Assembly: GCF_000938305.1 (NCBI RefSeq)
Contig: NZ_JYMT01000010.1
Location: 187,119 to 251,118, forward strand
Direction: 5' to 3'
From: Bradyrhizobium sp. LTSP885
Lineage (GTDB): Bacteria; Pseudomonadota; Alphaproteobacteria; Rhizobiales; Xanthobacteraceae
Length of the DNA: 64,000 nt
The translations under genes and the position numbers were made by a program. Below the pieces are notes generated by a model. It saw only the letters and a list, made by a program, of their open reading frames with translations. It had not been told where the DNA came from and searched no databases. Positions 8,275 through 17,214 of this stretch are shown here, piece after piece (the first letter of the stretch is position 1; the number at the start of each line of letters is the position of its first letter).

Positions 8275-9662
8275 TGTTCGGGCGAGGTACTGATGGGATG
8301 CCGCTCAATACGAGGCAAGGCTGCGCTCACACGGAAGGGGACCTTGTGATTTGCGTCGGTCCTCCGCGCAGCTGGGCCCTTGGACAGCGTTCCAGATGCT
8401 TTGGACGCTATCACGAGTATGAGGAGCGAAAATGGATTGCCGACCGCGATGAGGTATCGATTGAATACGGACTGGAACATCGCGAACAGCAAAGTATAGA
8501 ACGCGAATCGATGAAAGGCGCTGCCATTCGCCTGGTAGCGATAACAATGCAGGAGAATGTGCAGAAAAGCGATCAGGACCGCCGCTGTAAGGAAGATGCC
8601 CGACTCCACGGCGACGTTGATGTACGAGTTTTCGGTTGGAAATCCCATGTTGCCGGGCGTTGCAGATCTCAGGCCGCTTCCGATAAATATTTGCCAGCTT
8701 CGGTCAGAGATGTACCCAATCCCGCGAGCCCAGATGCCGAAGCGTCCCGTCCCTCCCGATTCAAGACCGCGCTCTTTCGAATTGAGGTCCAACATTTCGG
8801 AGGCATAGGACACGATGCTGTCCCAATAAACAAAAGACAGTAGGAGGAGCGCCACTCCAATTAGGATTACATAAGCGACGGAGCGCCGACCCGAGAGGAC
8901 CTGCGTCAGGACGTACACCGCAAGCGTAAGCAGCACGGCCAAAAGGCCGCCGCGAGCCGACGCCACGAGCATCACGGCAAGGCAGAGACCTACAATAAGT
9001 GATGTTAGCAGATGATTGAAGCGCCACTTCAGCAAGTTGGAATTTGCGGCCATGATGATGAACCCGCCGTAGACAAACCCGGCAAGATTCGGATGCATCC
9101 CGAACGGAGCCTCGCGGAGTTCCCAGCGCCTGAGCGCACCTGGCGTCAGTCCCGCGATTAACCTGTCCCCAAAGACCACAACAACGATCGCCAATATTGC
9201 GACGGTTGAGACGCGGACGCACATGATCAATTCTTCGGCCGTTGCGCGTTGCGCGATGATCATGACGGACAGGTAGGTAATCAGGAAGATCGTCGTGTGC
9301 ATCAACGAGTAGCTGTCTTGGGAAATAGCAATCGCAATATAGGATAGAGGTACCGATAACAGCATGATCACGTCGATCGGAGTGATGTCCATGGCGCGAT
9401 TCGGGGAGGCGAGAAAAAACATCGCCGCCGATGCCACGAAAAGCATTACCCCGAGCGCCTGGAATACAATTGCATTCGCGTCATCGTTTGAAAACATCAG
9501 GACAACGGCCGATGTGCAAAAGACAAGGTGTCGGACGCCAAACCGCGTTTGGCCTCCAAGGCGTCGGCGTCCCATTTCGAACGATGTGGCGCGCGGATGC
9601 AGCATCCGTCGCGAGTTGATCGATGATCCGATTGAGTTGTTCTCAGTCATGTTCGTCGACAA
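8271..9662 (-). CDS. O-antigen ligase/polymerase (Wzy/ExoQ-like) membrane protein
   Basis: A 463-residue protein with many hydrophobic helices (about ten) and a long non-membrane loop near residues 280-330 (SKERGLESGGTGRFGIWARG), the usual Wzy_C/O-antigen ligase layout in which the periplasmic loop carries essential Arg residues. The loop ends with GFPTENSYINVAVESGIF, a common C-terminal pattern of these polymerases. The start is TTG 9662, supported by GAGG just upstream, or ATG 9650. It overlaps the upstream glycosyltransferase and the downstream GH16-like gene, giving a tight three-gene operon. Probably polymerises lipid-linked repeat units in the periplasm. Confidence 0.82.
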   Translation of the reverse strand: MSTNMTENNSIGSSINSRRMLHPRATSFEMGRRRLGGQTRFGVRHLVFCTSAVVLMFSNDDANAIVFQALGVMLFVASAAMFFLASPNRAMDITPIDVIMLLSVPLSYIAIAISQDSYSLMHTTIFLITYLSVMIIAQRATAEELIMCVRVSTVAILAIVVVVFGDRLIAGLTPGALRRWELREAPFGMHPNLAGFVYGGFIIMAANSNLLKWRFNHLLTSLIVGLCLAVMLVASARGGLLAVLLTLAVYVLTQVLSGRRSVAYVILIGVALLLLSFVYWDSIVSYASEMLDLNSKERGLESGGTGRFGIWARGIGYISDRSWQIFIGSGLRSATPGNMGFPTENSYINVAVESGIFLTAAVLIAFLHILLHCYRYQANGSAFHRFAFYTLLFAMFQSVFNRYLIAVGNPFSLLILVIASKASGTLSKGPAARRTDANHKVPFRVSAALPRIERHPISTSPEQ

Positions 9663-10773
9663 ATGACCTCGGACGGGCTTTCCCGTCGAAAATGTGATCG
9701 AATATTCCTAGCAGATATTCGACCCCTGCGCGCTGGGTAAGATGATTGTCGGCCCATTCAGCTCTGGCTTTTCTGCAGTGGGCGTCGAGCAAGCCGTCAC
9801 CGATAATCTCGTCAACTGCGCTTGCGACACCGGCTCCTGAAATCTTATCAACGACCAGTCCCCGCGTGCGATCGGCGAGGCACATTGACGCTCCCACCTT
9901 ATAAGAACACACGACGGCAGTGCCGGCCATCAGCCCTTCGCTGACTACGGCTCCCCACCCGTCGTCCATCGTGATGGACGGCAGAACGAGGATGTCCGTA
10001 TTAGATAGCAAATAGGGGACTTCGGCCATCTTGATCGCGCCAAGATGATGGAGATTGGCATGTGTCCGCTGGGCATCCTCGACGCGAGAGGACCAGGTTC
10101 CAAACCCTGCGACGTAGAACTCCGCCTTGCTCCTGACCTCGTCAATTGCGCTCAAAAACAGGTGAATCCCTTTCAGCTCCTCCAAGCGGCCCAGGAACGT
10201 GACCACCGGCTTACCGCTCGCCATCACGCTGAAGCTTGCTCCAGACAAGGCTTGCCTGCCCAGGAAGTAGGCGAACGGAAAGACGCGCGTTGCCGGATAT
10301 CCAGTTAACCGAAACCACTTCGGACCATGAGCCCCGATGGCGAGGATGAAGTTGGCATGCCGGCGCAGCGGGGCTTCGGCCAGCCACGAGTGGCCCAGGC
10401 GCACAAGCCCTCGCACTCCCTCGAGAACTCGGGGTTCGTGCAGAATGCCGAACCGGCGCTGATGCTTAATGACAGCGCGCAACCCGTTTACGATACACGG
10501 CACCCAATGCATTCCCGAGAAGATATGGATCGAATCCGGTGGCGATTGTGCTACGATTGTCTCGATTTCTCCTGGGGTCGGAGCGAGTGTTACGGGCAGA
10601 TCGCCACCACCGTCGGCGTCCCAACCTTCTAGTCGGCGATGTTCGCCCAGACTTGCCTGGGCAATATAGTTTGCACCCGATATTCTTGGGTGGACAAGCA
10701 ACTCCCGAAACAGCGGCAGTTTGTGCGGAGACGTTTCCGGCTCCCAGAGAAAAACGTGATATTTCTGCGGCAT
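9643..10773 (-). CDS. Glycosyltransferase family 4 (GT-B)
   Basis: A 376-residue protein. The C-terminal GT4 domain begins at VTFLGRLEELKGIHLFLSAID, continues with FYVAGFGTW and ends in the donor-binding block TDILVLPSITMDDGWGAVVSEGLMAG, where the second Glu of the E-x7-E motif is kept. The N-terminal acceptor domain has the PDSIHIFSGMHW segment. It is the first gene of the GT4-polymerase-GH16 operon, with the next gene overlapping its 3' end. Expected to transfer a sugar to the growing undecaprenyl-linked unit in the cytoplasm; donor unknown. Confidence 0.85.
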   Translation of the reverse strand: MPQKYHVFLWEPETSPHKLPLFRELLVHPRISGANYIAQASLGEHRRLEGWDADGGGDLPVTLAPTPGEIETIVAQSPPDSIHIFSGMHWVPCIVNGLRAVIKHQRRFGILHEPRVLEGVRGLVRLGHSWLAEAPLRRHANFILAIGAHGPKWFRLTGYPATRVFPFAYFLGRQALSGASFSVMASGKPVVTFLGRLEELKGIHLFLSAIDEVRSKAEFYVAGFGTWSSRVEDAQRTHANLHHLGAIKMAEVPYLLSNTDILVLPSITMDDGWGAVVSEGLMAGTAVVCSYKVGASMCLADRTRGLVVDKISGAGVASAVDEIIGDGLLDAHCRKARAEWADNHLTQRAGVEYLLGIFDHIFDGKARPRSFVDEHD

Positions 10774-10864
10774 GACATTACCAGGACCGACGCGCGAGAC
10801 AGAACACGCCTACCGAAAGCAGGAAGCCTCGCGGCCGGCCTCAGCGTATTCTGTGGCTTTGGTT

Positions 10865-10879
10865 CATTGTACCACAATG
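10865..10879. promoter_or_regulatory. Inverted repeat in a divergent promoter region
   Basis: CATTGT-ACC-ACAATG is a perfect 6-bp inverted repeat with a 3-base centre. It lies between the divergent genes starting at 10773 (-) and 11027 (+), 92 bases from the first and about 150 from the second. The position suits an operator for one or both. No regulator is identified; chance cannot be ruled out for arms this short. Confidence 0.3.
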
Positions 10880-11026
10880 TATGATCATAGGCGCAAACCG
10901 GCCGTATCGGATGATTAACGGGCGGTCGACTCCTGGACGATGCGTTGGATGAGAAGGCTAGTTGGCCGGTCGGTTCGGGAGTGCTCGTGTTGCGTCTCCC
11001 GATGCAAGACCGGAAGAGGTCGATGA

Positions 11027-11602
11027 ATGAGTCGCGAATCTCAGAATGAAGAATCCCGTGGGCGGCCAAGCTTTTCCCTGCGGCATAGATTGTTTCGGGC
11101 CCTTTGGAACGTGACCTGGATTGCCCTTGCAGCCTGGACGCCTCCACCGCTTCATCCTTGGCGCCGGCTCATCTTGAGAGCCTTTGGCGCCAAGGTGTGT
11201 CGGCTGAGTGACGTGAGGGGATCGGCAAGGGTCTGGTATCCACCAAATCTGACGTTGGGTGAAGGTGCGCTGATCGGACCGAAGGTCATTTGCTACAATA
11301 TGGCACCGATAGAGCTCGAGAGATTTGCGCTGGTCTCACAGGGGGCTCATCTTTGCGCAGGCAATCACGATATCGATGATCCGGATTTCAAGCTTTTTTC
11401 CAGGCCCATTGTCTTGCGCGAGTATAGCTGGGTCGCTGCGGATGCTTTCGTGGCTCCAGGGGTAGCGGTGGGAGCTGGAGCCGTGTTGGGGGCGAGGGCC
11501 GTAGCCTTTCGTGATCTTGAGCCATGGACGCTCTACATAGGCAATCCCGCGCAAGCAAAGCGCAAAAGAAAAGGGCATCTGCAGAATGACCGCTCCGCCT
11601 GA
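11027..11602 (+). CDS. WcaF-like O-acetyltransferase (left-handed beta-helix)
   Basis: A 191-residue protein with the layout of colanic-acid type acetyltransferases: an N-terminal RLFRALWNVTWIALAAWTP segment, LHPWRRLILRAFGAKV, then hexapeptide repeats (LGEGALIGPKVICYN..., VAADAFVAPGVAVGAGAVLGARAVAF) that form a left-handed beta-helix. The catalytic His is likely in CAGNHDIDD. It ends with the usual YIGNPAQAKRKRK tail. It would acetylate a sugar with acetyl-CoA in the cytoplasm. AGAGG precedes ATG 11027. The 3' end overlaps the next glycosyltransferase by 17 bp, so the two form an operon. Confidence 0.88.
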   Translation: MSRESQNEESRGRPSFSLRHRLFRALWNVTWIALAAWTPPPLHPWRRLILRAFGAKVCRLSDVRGSARVWYPPNLTLGEGALIGPKVICYNMAPIELERFALVSQGAHLCAGNHDIDDPDFKLFSRPIVLREYSWVAADAFVAPGVAVGAGAVLGARAVAFRDLEPWTLYIGNPAQAKRKRKGHLQNDRSA

Positions 11603-12737
11603 GAACGCCGCGACGGCGCGGCCTGCCGGATCGAAGCGAAAGATCAGAGTCCTTCAGGTCACGCCGACCTTCTATCCGGAAGTCGGGGGCATCGAAACGG
11701 TAATCGAGGAGTTGACCGCTCATCTTGGCCACTACGATATCGAGTCAGAAATTGCGCATCTTTCGTTGGCAAACAAAACCCTTCAAAAGGAAATCCACGC
11801 CGGCAGGTGTGTCTGGAGGGTCCCGTTAATTGGGAGTCGGCTGATAGGGCTGGCACCACAACTTCGAAAGATCTCGGAGGATTTCGATCTTCTCCATGTC
11901 CATGACCCGCAACTGGCGGCGATAACGGCCAGCGTAATGCTATTCGGCCGGGCTAAACCTGCGGTCCTAAGTACGCATGGAGGCTATTATCACACGAGCC
12001 AGCTTGGCCTTGCGAAAGCGATCCATGAGAAGATTCTGATGCGTCCGGCCTTGAAGCGATACGGGAAAGTATTGGCGAGCAGCGCGGCCGACTACGCGTG
12101 GTTCAAGAACTATTCGACACGTGTGAGTCTTTGTTCAAACGGAGTTAACATCGAGCGATTTCAGTTACCCAGTAAAACTTTGCTCAATGCGAACAGGTGG
12201 ATCTATTGGGGGCGTCTGTCCCGCAACAAGCGGCTGGATCGAGTAATCGCGTGCGTGGCGCAAGCCCGAAAGGCGGGGGCCGCGGTAGATCTCTGCATTT
12301 GCGGCCCCGACTTCGACGGTTTGCAGCAGGAACTGAAGCGACAGATCGTTGATGCGGGACTGACGAAATGCGTCGAACTCAAGCCCTTCTTGTCAATCGA
12401 AGCGCTCCGAGATGAACTCGCCTCAAGAGCGGTATTTATCACCGCCAGCGAACATGAAGGGTTTGGTCTATCGATCGTAGAGGCGATGGCCGCGGGCTGC
12501 CTGATCATTTGTCGCGATATGGATCCCTTAAACAGGTTCGTGCGTGACGGTGAAAATGGTCTGTTTCTGGATTTCGACGGAGGAGTCCAGGATGAGGCGC
12601 GGCTCGCAAGGTTCTTAGCGATGGGCGAGAGCACGGTTGTCGACGCTTCGAAAGCTAGCGAGAAGCGTGCCGCTTCCTACAGCTGGCAAACAGCCGTTGT
12701 TCCCTTCGTGGACGCATATCATCAAGCTCTCGACTGA
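11586..12737 (+). CDS. Glycosyltransferase family 4 (GT-B)
   Basis: A 383-residue protein with all GT4 marks: RVLQVTPTFYPEVGGIETVIEELTAHL at the N-terminus (split here by family convention into the PEVGGIE acceptor loop), FDLLHVHDPQ, IYWGRLSRNKRLDR, and the donor-binding block SEHEGFGLSIVEAMAAG with an intact E-x7-E. It overlaps the WcaF-like acetyltransferase by 17 bp. It probably adds one residue of the repeat unit in the cytoplasm. Donor sugar is unknown. Confidence 0.9.
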   Translation: MTAPPENAATARPAGSKRKIRVLQVTPTFYPEVGGIETVIEELTAHLGHYDIESEIAHLSLANKTLQKEIHAGRCVWRVPLIGSRLIGLAPQLRKISEDFDLLHVHDPQLAAITASVMLFGRAKPAVLSTHGGYYHTSQLGLAKAIHEKILMRPALKRYGKVLASSAADYAWFKNYSTRVSLCSNGVNIERFQLPSKTLLNANRWIYWGRLSRNKRLDRVIACVAQARKAGAAVDLCICGPDFDGLQQELKRQIVDAGLTKCVELKPFLSIEALRDELASRAVFITASEHEGFGLSIVEAMAAGCLIICRDMDPLNRFVRDGENGLFLDFDGGVQDEARLARFLAMGESTVVDASKASEKRAASYSWQTAVVPFVDAYHQALD

Positions 12738-13122
12738 GCGGACTGCATCATTCGAGAGACTGGGTCCGTCATAATACTATAACTCAAACCGCTTTAGTGC
12801 GGTCGAGGAGGGGCGAGATTTCGGAATATTGGAATAATGCCCCTGAGTTGCCCGACGTGTCAAGTTGCCTTGTCGAACGCCGGTAGCCGCCGGCTACTTT
12901 GCATGGGGTTGTTTTCGATATTTTGGCAGCGCGCGCCCGCGGCGGGGAGTTCCTTCGCCATCAACCGCGTTTGCGTGGAGATCATGCTTAAACAAGGAGC
13001 TGAAGCGCGATGATAATTCAACCTGATCTCATCGCACTTTAGAGCGGAAGTGGAGAGTCGGCGTCGAGGGCCGTTGGGCTCGATACGGGAATTTTGTAGC
13101 GGCCCGAAGCGCGGCTGGGGGC
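12738..13122. repeat. Intergenic region with Bradyrhizobiaceae-type repeat and hairpin
   Basis: This 385-bp gap between convergent genes holds no plausible gene. From about 12838 to 12925 it carries a stretch ending in a TTTGCATGGGGTTGTTTTCG block that I recall as a widespread intergenic repeat of Bradyrhizobium and Rhodopseudomonas genomes (recollection, not searched). At 13003-13013 and 13029-13039 the arms AAGCGCGATGA and TCATCGCACTT form an 11-bp hairpin with one mismatch, a possible terminator. The 14-base string CTATAACTCAAACC occurs at 12777-12790 and again at 13123-13136, where it is the 3' end of the next gene. Confidence 0.5.
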
Positions 13123-14028
13123 CTATAACTCAAACCCGTGCGCCTCTTTCAGCTCGCGCTTGAATTCTTCAATCCCGGAACGGGCAATCAACTTGCGGGC
13201 TTCGATGATCTTTAGGTCGACGAGATATCGGTACCAGAGTGTCTGGAAGAGATTGAACGAGAGGCCCGCCGTTCCGTCCAGAAAGCCCAGCCGGAAAACG
13301 TAGCGATAGAGGAAAAGCGCGAAGGCACGATAGAGGAGCGGAGCCCGGTTATAGAGCGACTGCTTCTTGAAGCGCTTCGCCTTTGCCTCTCCCGTGGTCG
13401 CCAGGGAATCGTCTTCTCGATAAAATCGATGTTCGGCATTCAGAAAATCGATCATTTCGCGGATCGCGTAGCGATTGTGCTTGTCGATCCAGAAGCTGAC
13501 ATCCTTCCTGTTGTCGTCGATCAGCGCCCCGGGAAGTTGGGCAATCTCGCCATGGGAAACGACGGTGTGCTCGTCCATCCAGCGGCTTTCAATTCGTCCC
13601 AAATTCGTTCGCCAGATCTTGAGCAGGTGCTGCGGCGATACTCCTCCATGCCGAATGATGCGCCCCGCAAACGTGATGTATCGGGTGACGGCTGCCCCGG
13701 TGACGGTTTTCGGGAACATTGGAAGCTGGGTGGCAATCGCGGCGGCCAGTTGAGGATCGATGTACTCGTCGGCGTCGATGCGCATTGTCCAGTCAGACAC
13801 GATCCCGCAATTGTCCAAAGCCCAATTGAATTGGTCTGCGTAATTGTGAAACGCGCGTTGGTATACTTCAGCGCCGGCGGCTTTCGCTAGTTCCACCGTT
13901 TCGTCCGAGGAAAACGAGTCAACGACGACGACTCGAGATACAGAAGCGCGAAGACTTTCAATGCATCGAGCTATGTGCAGCTTTTCGTTCTTGGTGAGGA
14001 TGATAGCTGTGAGCAGGGAATCCTTCAT
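13123..14028 (-). CDS. Glycosyltransferase family 2 (WaaE/KdtX-like)
   Basis: A 301-residue protein from ATG 14028; the frame extends upstream to 14097 but the GT2 domain begins directly at MKDSLLTAIILTKNE. Hallmarks: VVVVDSFSSDETVELAKAAGA and the metal-binding DxD-type motif in WTMRIDADEYI. The middle HVVSHGEIAQLPG and a C-terminal hydrophobic stretch (LYRAFALFLYRYVFRLGF) resemble the LPS core beta-glucosyltransferase group (WaaE/KdtX). It would transfer a hexose from a nucleotide sugar by inversion at the inner face of the membrane. It is monocistronic. Confidence 0.85.
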   Translation of the reverse strand: MKDSLLTAIILTKNEKLHIARCIESLRASVSRVVVVDSFSSDETVELAKAAGAEVYQRAFHNYADQFNWALDNCGIVSDWTMRIDADEYIDPQLAAAIATQLPMFPKTVTGAAVTRYITFAGRIIRHGGVSPQHLLKIWRTNLGRIESRWMDEHTVVSHGEIAQLPGALIDDNRKDVSFWIDKHNRYAIREMIDFLNAEHRFYREDDSLATTGEAKAKRFKKQSLYNRAPLLYRAFALFLYRYVFRLGFLDGTAGLSFNLFQTLWYRYLVDLKIIEARKLIARSGIEEFKRELKEAHGFEL

Positions 14029-14237
14029 GTCGATACTGCAAGATACCTTTATTGCTTTCGTGGAGCACGGGAGCGCATCCAGGGTGCGCTGGACCAAAGT
14101 GCGAATCCCGGCTCATGAGTCAGATTCATGCCTGCCGTCCTTACACGCGGGCTCTCAGCGATTTACCACATGAATATGAGAACCGGCGACGGCACGGTGA
14201 GCAAGCGATCAGGATCAGGGGTCTCCTCACTGTTACG

Positions 14238-15737
14238 TCAGTGGGACTTAGAGCGCAGGAATTCTCGCACCGCAGTAAGCGCGAGTATGCGCACGTCGAG
14301 CGCCAGGCTCCAATTGTTGATGTACCACAAGTCATGCTCCACCCGCTTCTCCATCAGCTCGAGGGCGCGGGTCTCTCCGCGGTAACCATTCACTTGTGCC
14401 CAGCCGGTGATGCCGGGCTTGACGTGATGGCGGAAAGCGTAGGTGCCGATCAGTTGTTCGTATTCCGAGTTGTGGGCAGCGGCGTGGGGGCGGGGGCCGA
14501 CCAGAGACATGTCGCCCTTCAGCACGTTGAAGATCTGCGGCAGCTCGTCGATCGAGGTCTTGCGCAGCCACTTGCCGACCATGGTCACCCGGGGATCATC
14601 GCGGCTCGCCTGCACAATCTTTGGCCCATCATCAAGCACGCTCATTGAACGGAACTTGAAGATGCGGAATGCGCGGCCGTTGAAGCCGTTTCGGGTCTGA
14701 CGGAAGAAGATCGGCCCGCGCGAGGTGCATACGATGAATAGCGCTGCGATCAGCATGACTGGCGCGAACACGATCAGTGCGAGCGATGCACCCACGATGT
14801 CGAGCATGCGCTTAAGCGCGCACTCCTTCCAGCTCAGCGGCGCGCGGCGGAGCTCGGCGGTCCAGGTGTTGCCGGCGCTGGCCAGCGGATATCGCAGAAA
14901 GCGCGAGACGTTTGCGTCGGGGATCAGATGCACCGGAATCGGCAGGACCTTCAACCCGTCCAGGATGCTGTCGATGGCGTGCCGCCGGCTCCAGTCCATC
15001 AGGAGGAACACGTCCTCCACCTTGTTCTCACGCGTGTAGGCGATCAAATCCTCAAAATGGGCGTTGATCCGCGACATCAGCAACGGGGAGCTGAGGTCCT
15101 TGGCTCGGATCTCAAGCGTGTGCATGACGCGGTAGCCGTGTTGGCACAGCTCCATCAATGCAGCCGACGAGGCCGCCAACCCGAACTCGGCGATCACCAC
15201 CACCCGGCCATTGGCAAACACGCCGGAGCGCAGGGCGCTCTCCGTCCAGCGCGACGTGACCGCCTTCCAGGTCAGCAGCGCGGCTAGTCCAACGAGGTAG
15301 AACGAGATCATGGTGCCGCGGGAAAACTCATCACTCACCTTCATGGTGAAGGCGATCGCCAGCAGCGCGGCAAACACGCCGGTCCAGGTCGTTAGCGTGA
15401 TGCGCCACTGCCGGGGCAGGTTGGTGATGTTCTTCAGCCGATAGCCGTGCTGGACCGTGATCAGCAGCCCAAAATTGATCGCGACGAGCAGACTGGCAGC
15501 TACATCGACGTCGACTTTGCCGACCGTTCCGGCAGACAACAGGTGATATACTACTGCGCAGCCGGTGCCACAGGCCAAGATGAAGAGGCCATCCGCAGCA
15601 ATCATGAGCTGTTCGACGGCCGCCGGGCGCAGCCAGCTCGGTCCAGAATGGGAAGGCGGGGTGGTCGGTCCGCCCCCAGTACGCACGTCAGGGCCGGGAT
15701 CGAGACGTGGATCAGAGCGATACGATACAATAGTCAT
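14238..15737 (-). CDS. Undecaprenyl-phosphate hexose-1-phosphate transferase (WcaJ/ExoY type)
   Basis: A 499-residue initiating phosphoglycosyltransferase. N-terminal hydrophobic helices (about residues 45-165) and a CoA-binding-like middle domain precede the bacterial sugar transferase domain (about 300-499). That domain has ALKRMLDIVGASLALIVFAP, the GPIFFRQTRNGFNGRAF segment, RKTSIDELPQIFNVLKGDM with the catalytic Asp-Glu pair, and SLVGPRPHA. It starts chain assembly by moving hexose-1-phosphate from UDP-hexose to undecaprenyl phosphate. A paralogue at 32600-34030 shares the same order and motifs, so the window holds two initiators. Sugar is probably glucose by family, not proven. Confidence 0.92.
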   Translation of the reverse strand: MTIVSYRSDPRLDPGPDVRTGGGPTTPPSHSGPSWLRPAAVEQLMIAADGLFILACGTGCAVVYHLLSAGTVGKVDVDVAASLLVAINFGLLITVQHGYRLKNITNLPRQWRITLTTWTGVFAALLAIAFTMKVSDEFSRGTMISFYLVGLAALLTWKAVTSRWTESALRSGVFANGRVVVIAEFGLAASSAALMELCQHGYRVMHTLEIRAKDLSSPLLMSRINAHFEDLIAYTRENKVEDVFLLMDWSRRHAIDSILDGLKVLPIPVHLIPDANVSRFLRYPLASAGNTWTAELRRAPLSWKECALKRMLDIVGASLALIVFAPVMLIAALFIVCTSRGPIFFRQTRNGFNGRAFRIFKFRSMSVLDDGPKIVQASRDDPRVTMVGKWLRKTSIDELPQIFNVLKGDMSLVGPRPHAAAHNSEYEQLIGTYAFRHHVKPGITGWAQVNGYRGETRALELMEKRVEHDLWYINNWSLALDVRILALTAVREFLRSKSH

Positions 15738-15796
15738 GGTTCTGAAAGGTCCCAGACCTCAAAAAATTAAAGCATTATCCGCGATGTACTTGAGAA

Positions 15797-15831
15797 AATG
15801 ACGTTCAGAACAATGACGGTTAGAACAATGA
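15797..15831. promoter_or_regulatory. 15-bp direct tandem repeat in a divergent intergenic region
   Basis: AATGACGTTCAGAAC (15797-15811) is followed at once by AATGACGGTTAGAAC (15812-15826), 13 of 15 identical, and then by AATGA. It lies between the initiating transferase (start 15737, -) and the substrate-binding protein (start 15949, +). Head-to-tail repeats in such a place suggest a regulator binding site. No regulator is assigned. Confidence 0.35.
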
Positions 15832-15948
15832 TTGGGGAGAAATAATCTTAGGCCTGTTACTGTATCGCGATAGCCCCACAACCTCAACTGGCGAGTTGCT
15901 CGCCAATATTTCAGGACATTGCAAGTGGCTCGAAGAAGGTCGCGGCGA

Positions 15949-17004
15949 ATGGCAAGGCGCGGGTCCCGCAAGCCGCTGCTTGTTGTCCTTGCTGCCTCGG
16001 TGGTGGCCGGTCTGGCAATCCTCGGCCTGCGTCCCGACGGCGGGGACGTGACAAGAGACGCCAAGCCGGCAGCGCAATTGAGCCTTATCGTGGACGGCGC
16101 GTTGGGAGCGCGCTTCGCGGGCGAAATGATCGCCCAGAAGCAGGGTTTTCTGCCTTCCAGCATCTCGTTGCTCGCGGACCCGGATGACCCTGATTTCGTG
16201 GCGAGCGTCGCACGTGAACATGCCATTGGCGTGACGTCCAGCCAGAAGTTCCTGCTAGCGGCCTGGCGCGGTATCCCGGTGACGGCGTTCGGTGCGAGCC
16301 TAATTGATACGTCCACTGTGATTTTCACCCTGGAAAGCTCGGGCCTGCGTCGCCCGGCGGATTTGGCGGGCAAGCGGGTTGGCTACCGGAAGGGTAGCGA
16401 TGGAGATGTGATTTTCGATGCCATGATGGCCCAGCTTGGTCTCCCCCGGAGCCAAATTGAGAAGGTACCCGGCCGTGACACGTTCGAGGCCCTGCAGAAG
16501 GGCGAGGTGGACGCGATCATCGCGGCTGTTGACCAAGAGCCTCGACCGTCGGACCCGGGCTATGTACGGCTGAACGTGATCAAGCCCCAGGAATATGCCA
16601 TCCATGTCCCTGGATTGGTCTATTTCGCTCGTTCCGACCTGGTTCATGATCGTCCCTCTGCCGTCGCGCAAGTCCTCGAAGGACTCATCAAGGGCTGGCA
16701 GTTCGTCTATTCCGACTATGCACGTAGCGTGCCTGTTCTCGTCGGATTTGATCCGCGAAATCTCAATCCAGACCGTGTGAGATTTGAGCTTCAGCAGCAG
16801 CGAAGTCTGGTCCTGCCGACGGGCGGGCGCATTGCCGACTACGACGAAAGCCGCTGGAGGACACTCCGGGATATCCTCATCTTCGCCAAGCTGGGCGAGG
16901 AGACCGTCCCCTTAACTCAGTCGGTCAACTACCAGCTGTTGCGGGACGTTTACCGGCGTACGCCTGATCTGGGGGCTCCAGGAGCTTGGAACGGAGAGAA
17001 CTAG
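15949..17004 (+). CDS. ABC transporter substrate-binding protein, NitT/TauT/THI5-like
   Basis: A 351-residue protein from ATG 15949, chosen because AGAAGG lies about 9 bases upstream; TTG 15919 is another in-frame option. An Arg/Lys-rich start and a hydrophobic segment (about residues 9-27) act as export signal or anchor. The rest matches the NMT1/SsuA-type periplasmic binding fold: EMIAQKQGFL, LRRPADLAGKRVGYRKGSDGD, FEALQKGEVDAIIA, then a C-terminal helical part. No permease or ATPase is adjacent, so it is an orphan. Its place in the polysaccharide island is unexplained. Confidence 0.8.
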   Translation: MARRGSRKPLLVVLAASVVAGLAILGLRPDGGDVTRDAKPAAQLSLIVDGALGARFAGEMIAQKQGFLPSSISLLADPDDPDFVASVAREHAIGVTSSQKFLLAAWRGIPVTAFGASLIDTSTVIFTLESSGLRRPADLAGKRVGYRKGSDGDVIFDAMMAQLGLPRSQIEKVPGRDTFEALQKGEVDAIIAAVDQEPRPSDPGYVRLNVIKPQEYAIHVPGLVYFARSDLVHDRPSAVAQVLEGLIKGWQFVYSDYARSVPVLVGFDPRNLNPDRVRFELQQQRSLVLPTGGRIADYDESRWRTLRDILIFAKLGEETVPLTQSVNYQLLRDVYRRTPDLGAPGAWNGEN

Positions 17005-17214
17005 GGCGAAGAAGCCACACTCCCGCGCTATGTCAACCGAAGTTTCAATTTCGCGGGACGAACAAGTTGCCTTCATCAGGGCCGGCTTGGTAGTCTGCTT
17101 CGGCCATTGGTCTGAATTTATGGGTGATTGGCGGATCTCGTTTGCGGCTGGCCATGCTTTGTTCGGAGCCGCGCAAATCATTGATAGGTCGGTCAGGGCA
17201 GGGGAGCTTTTCGG

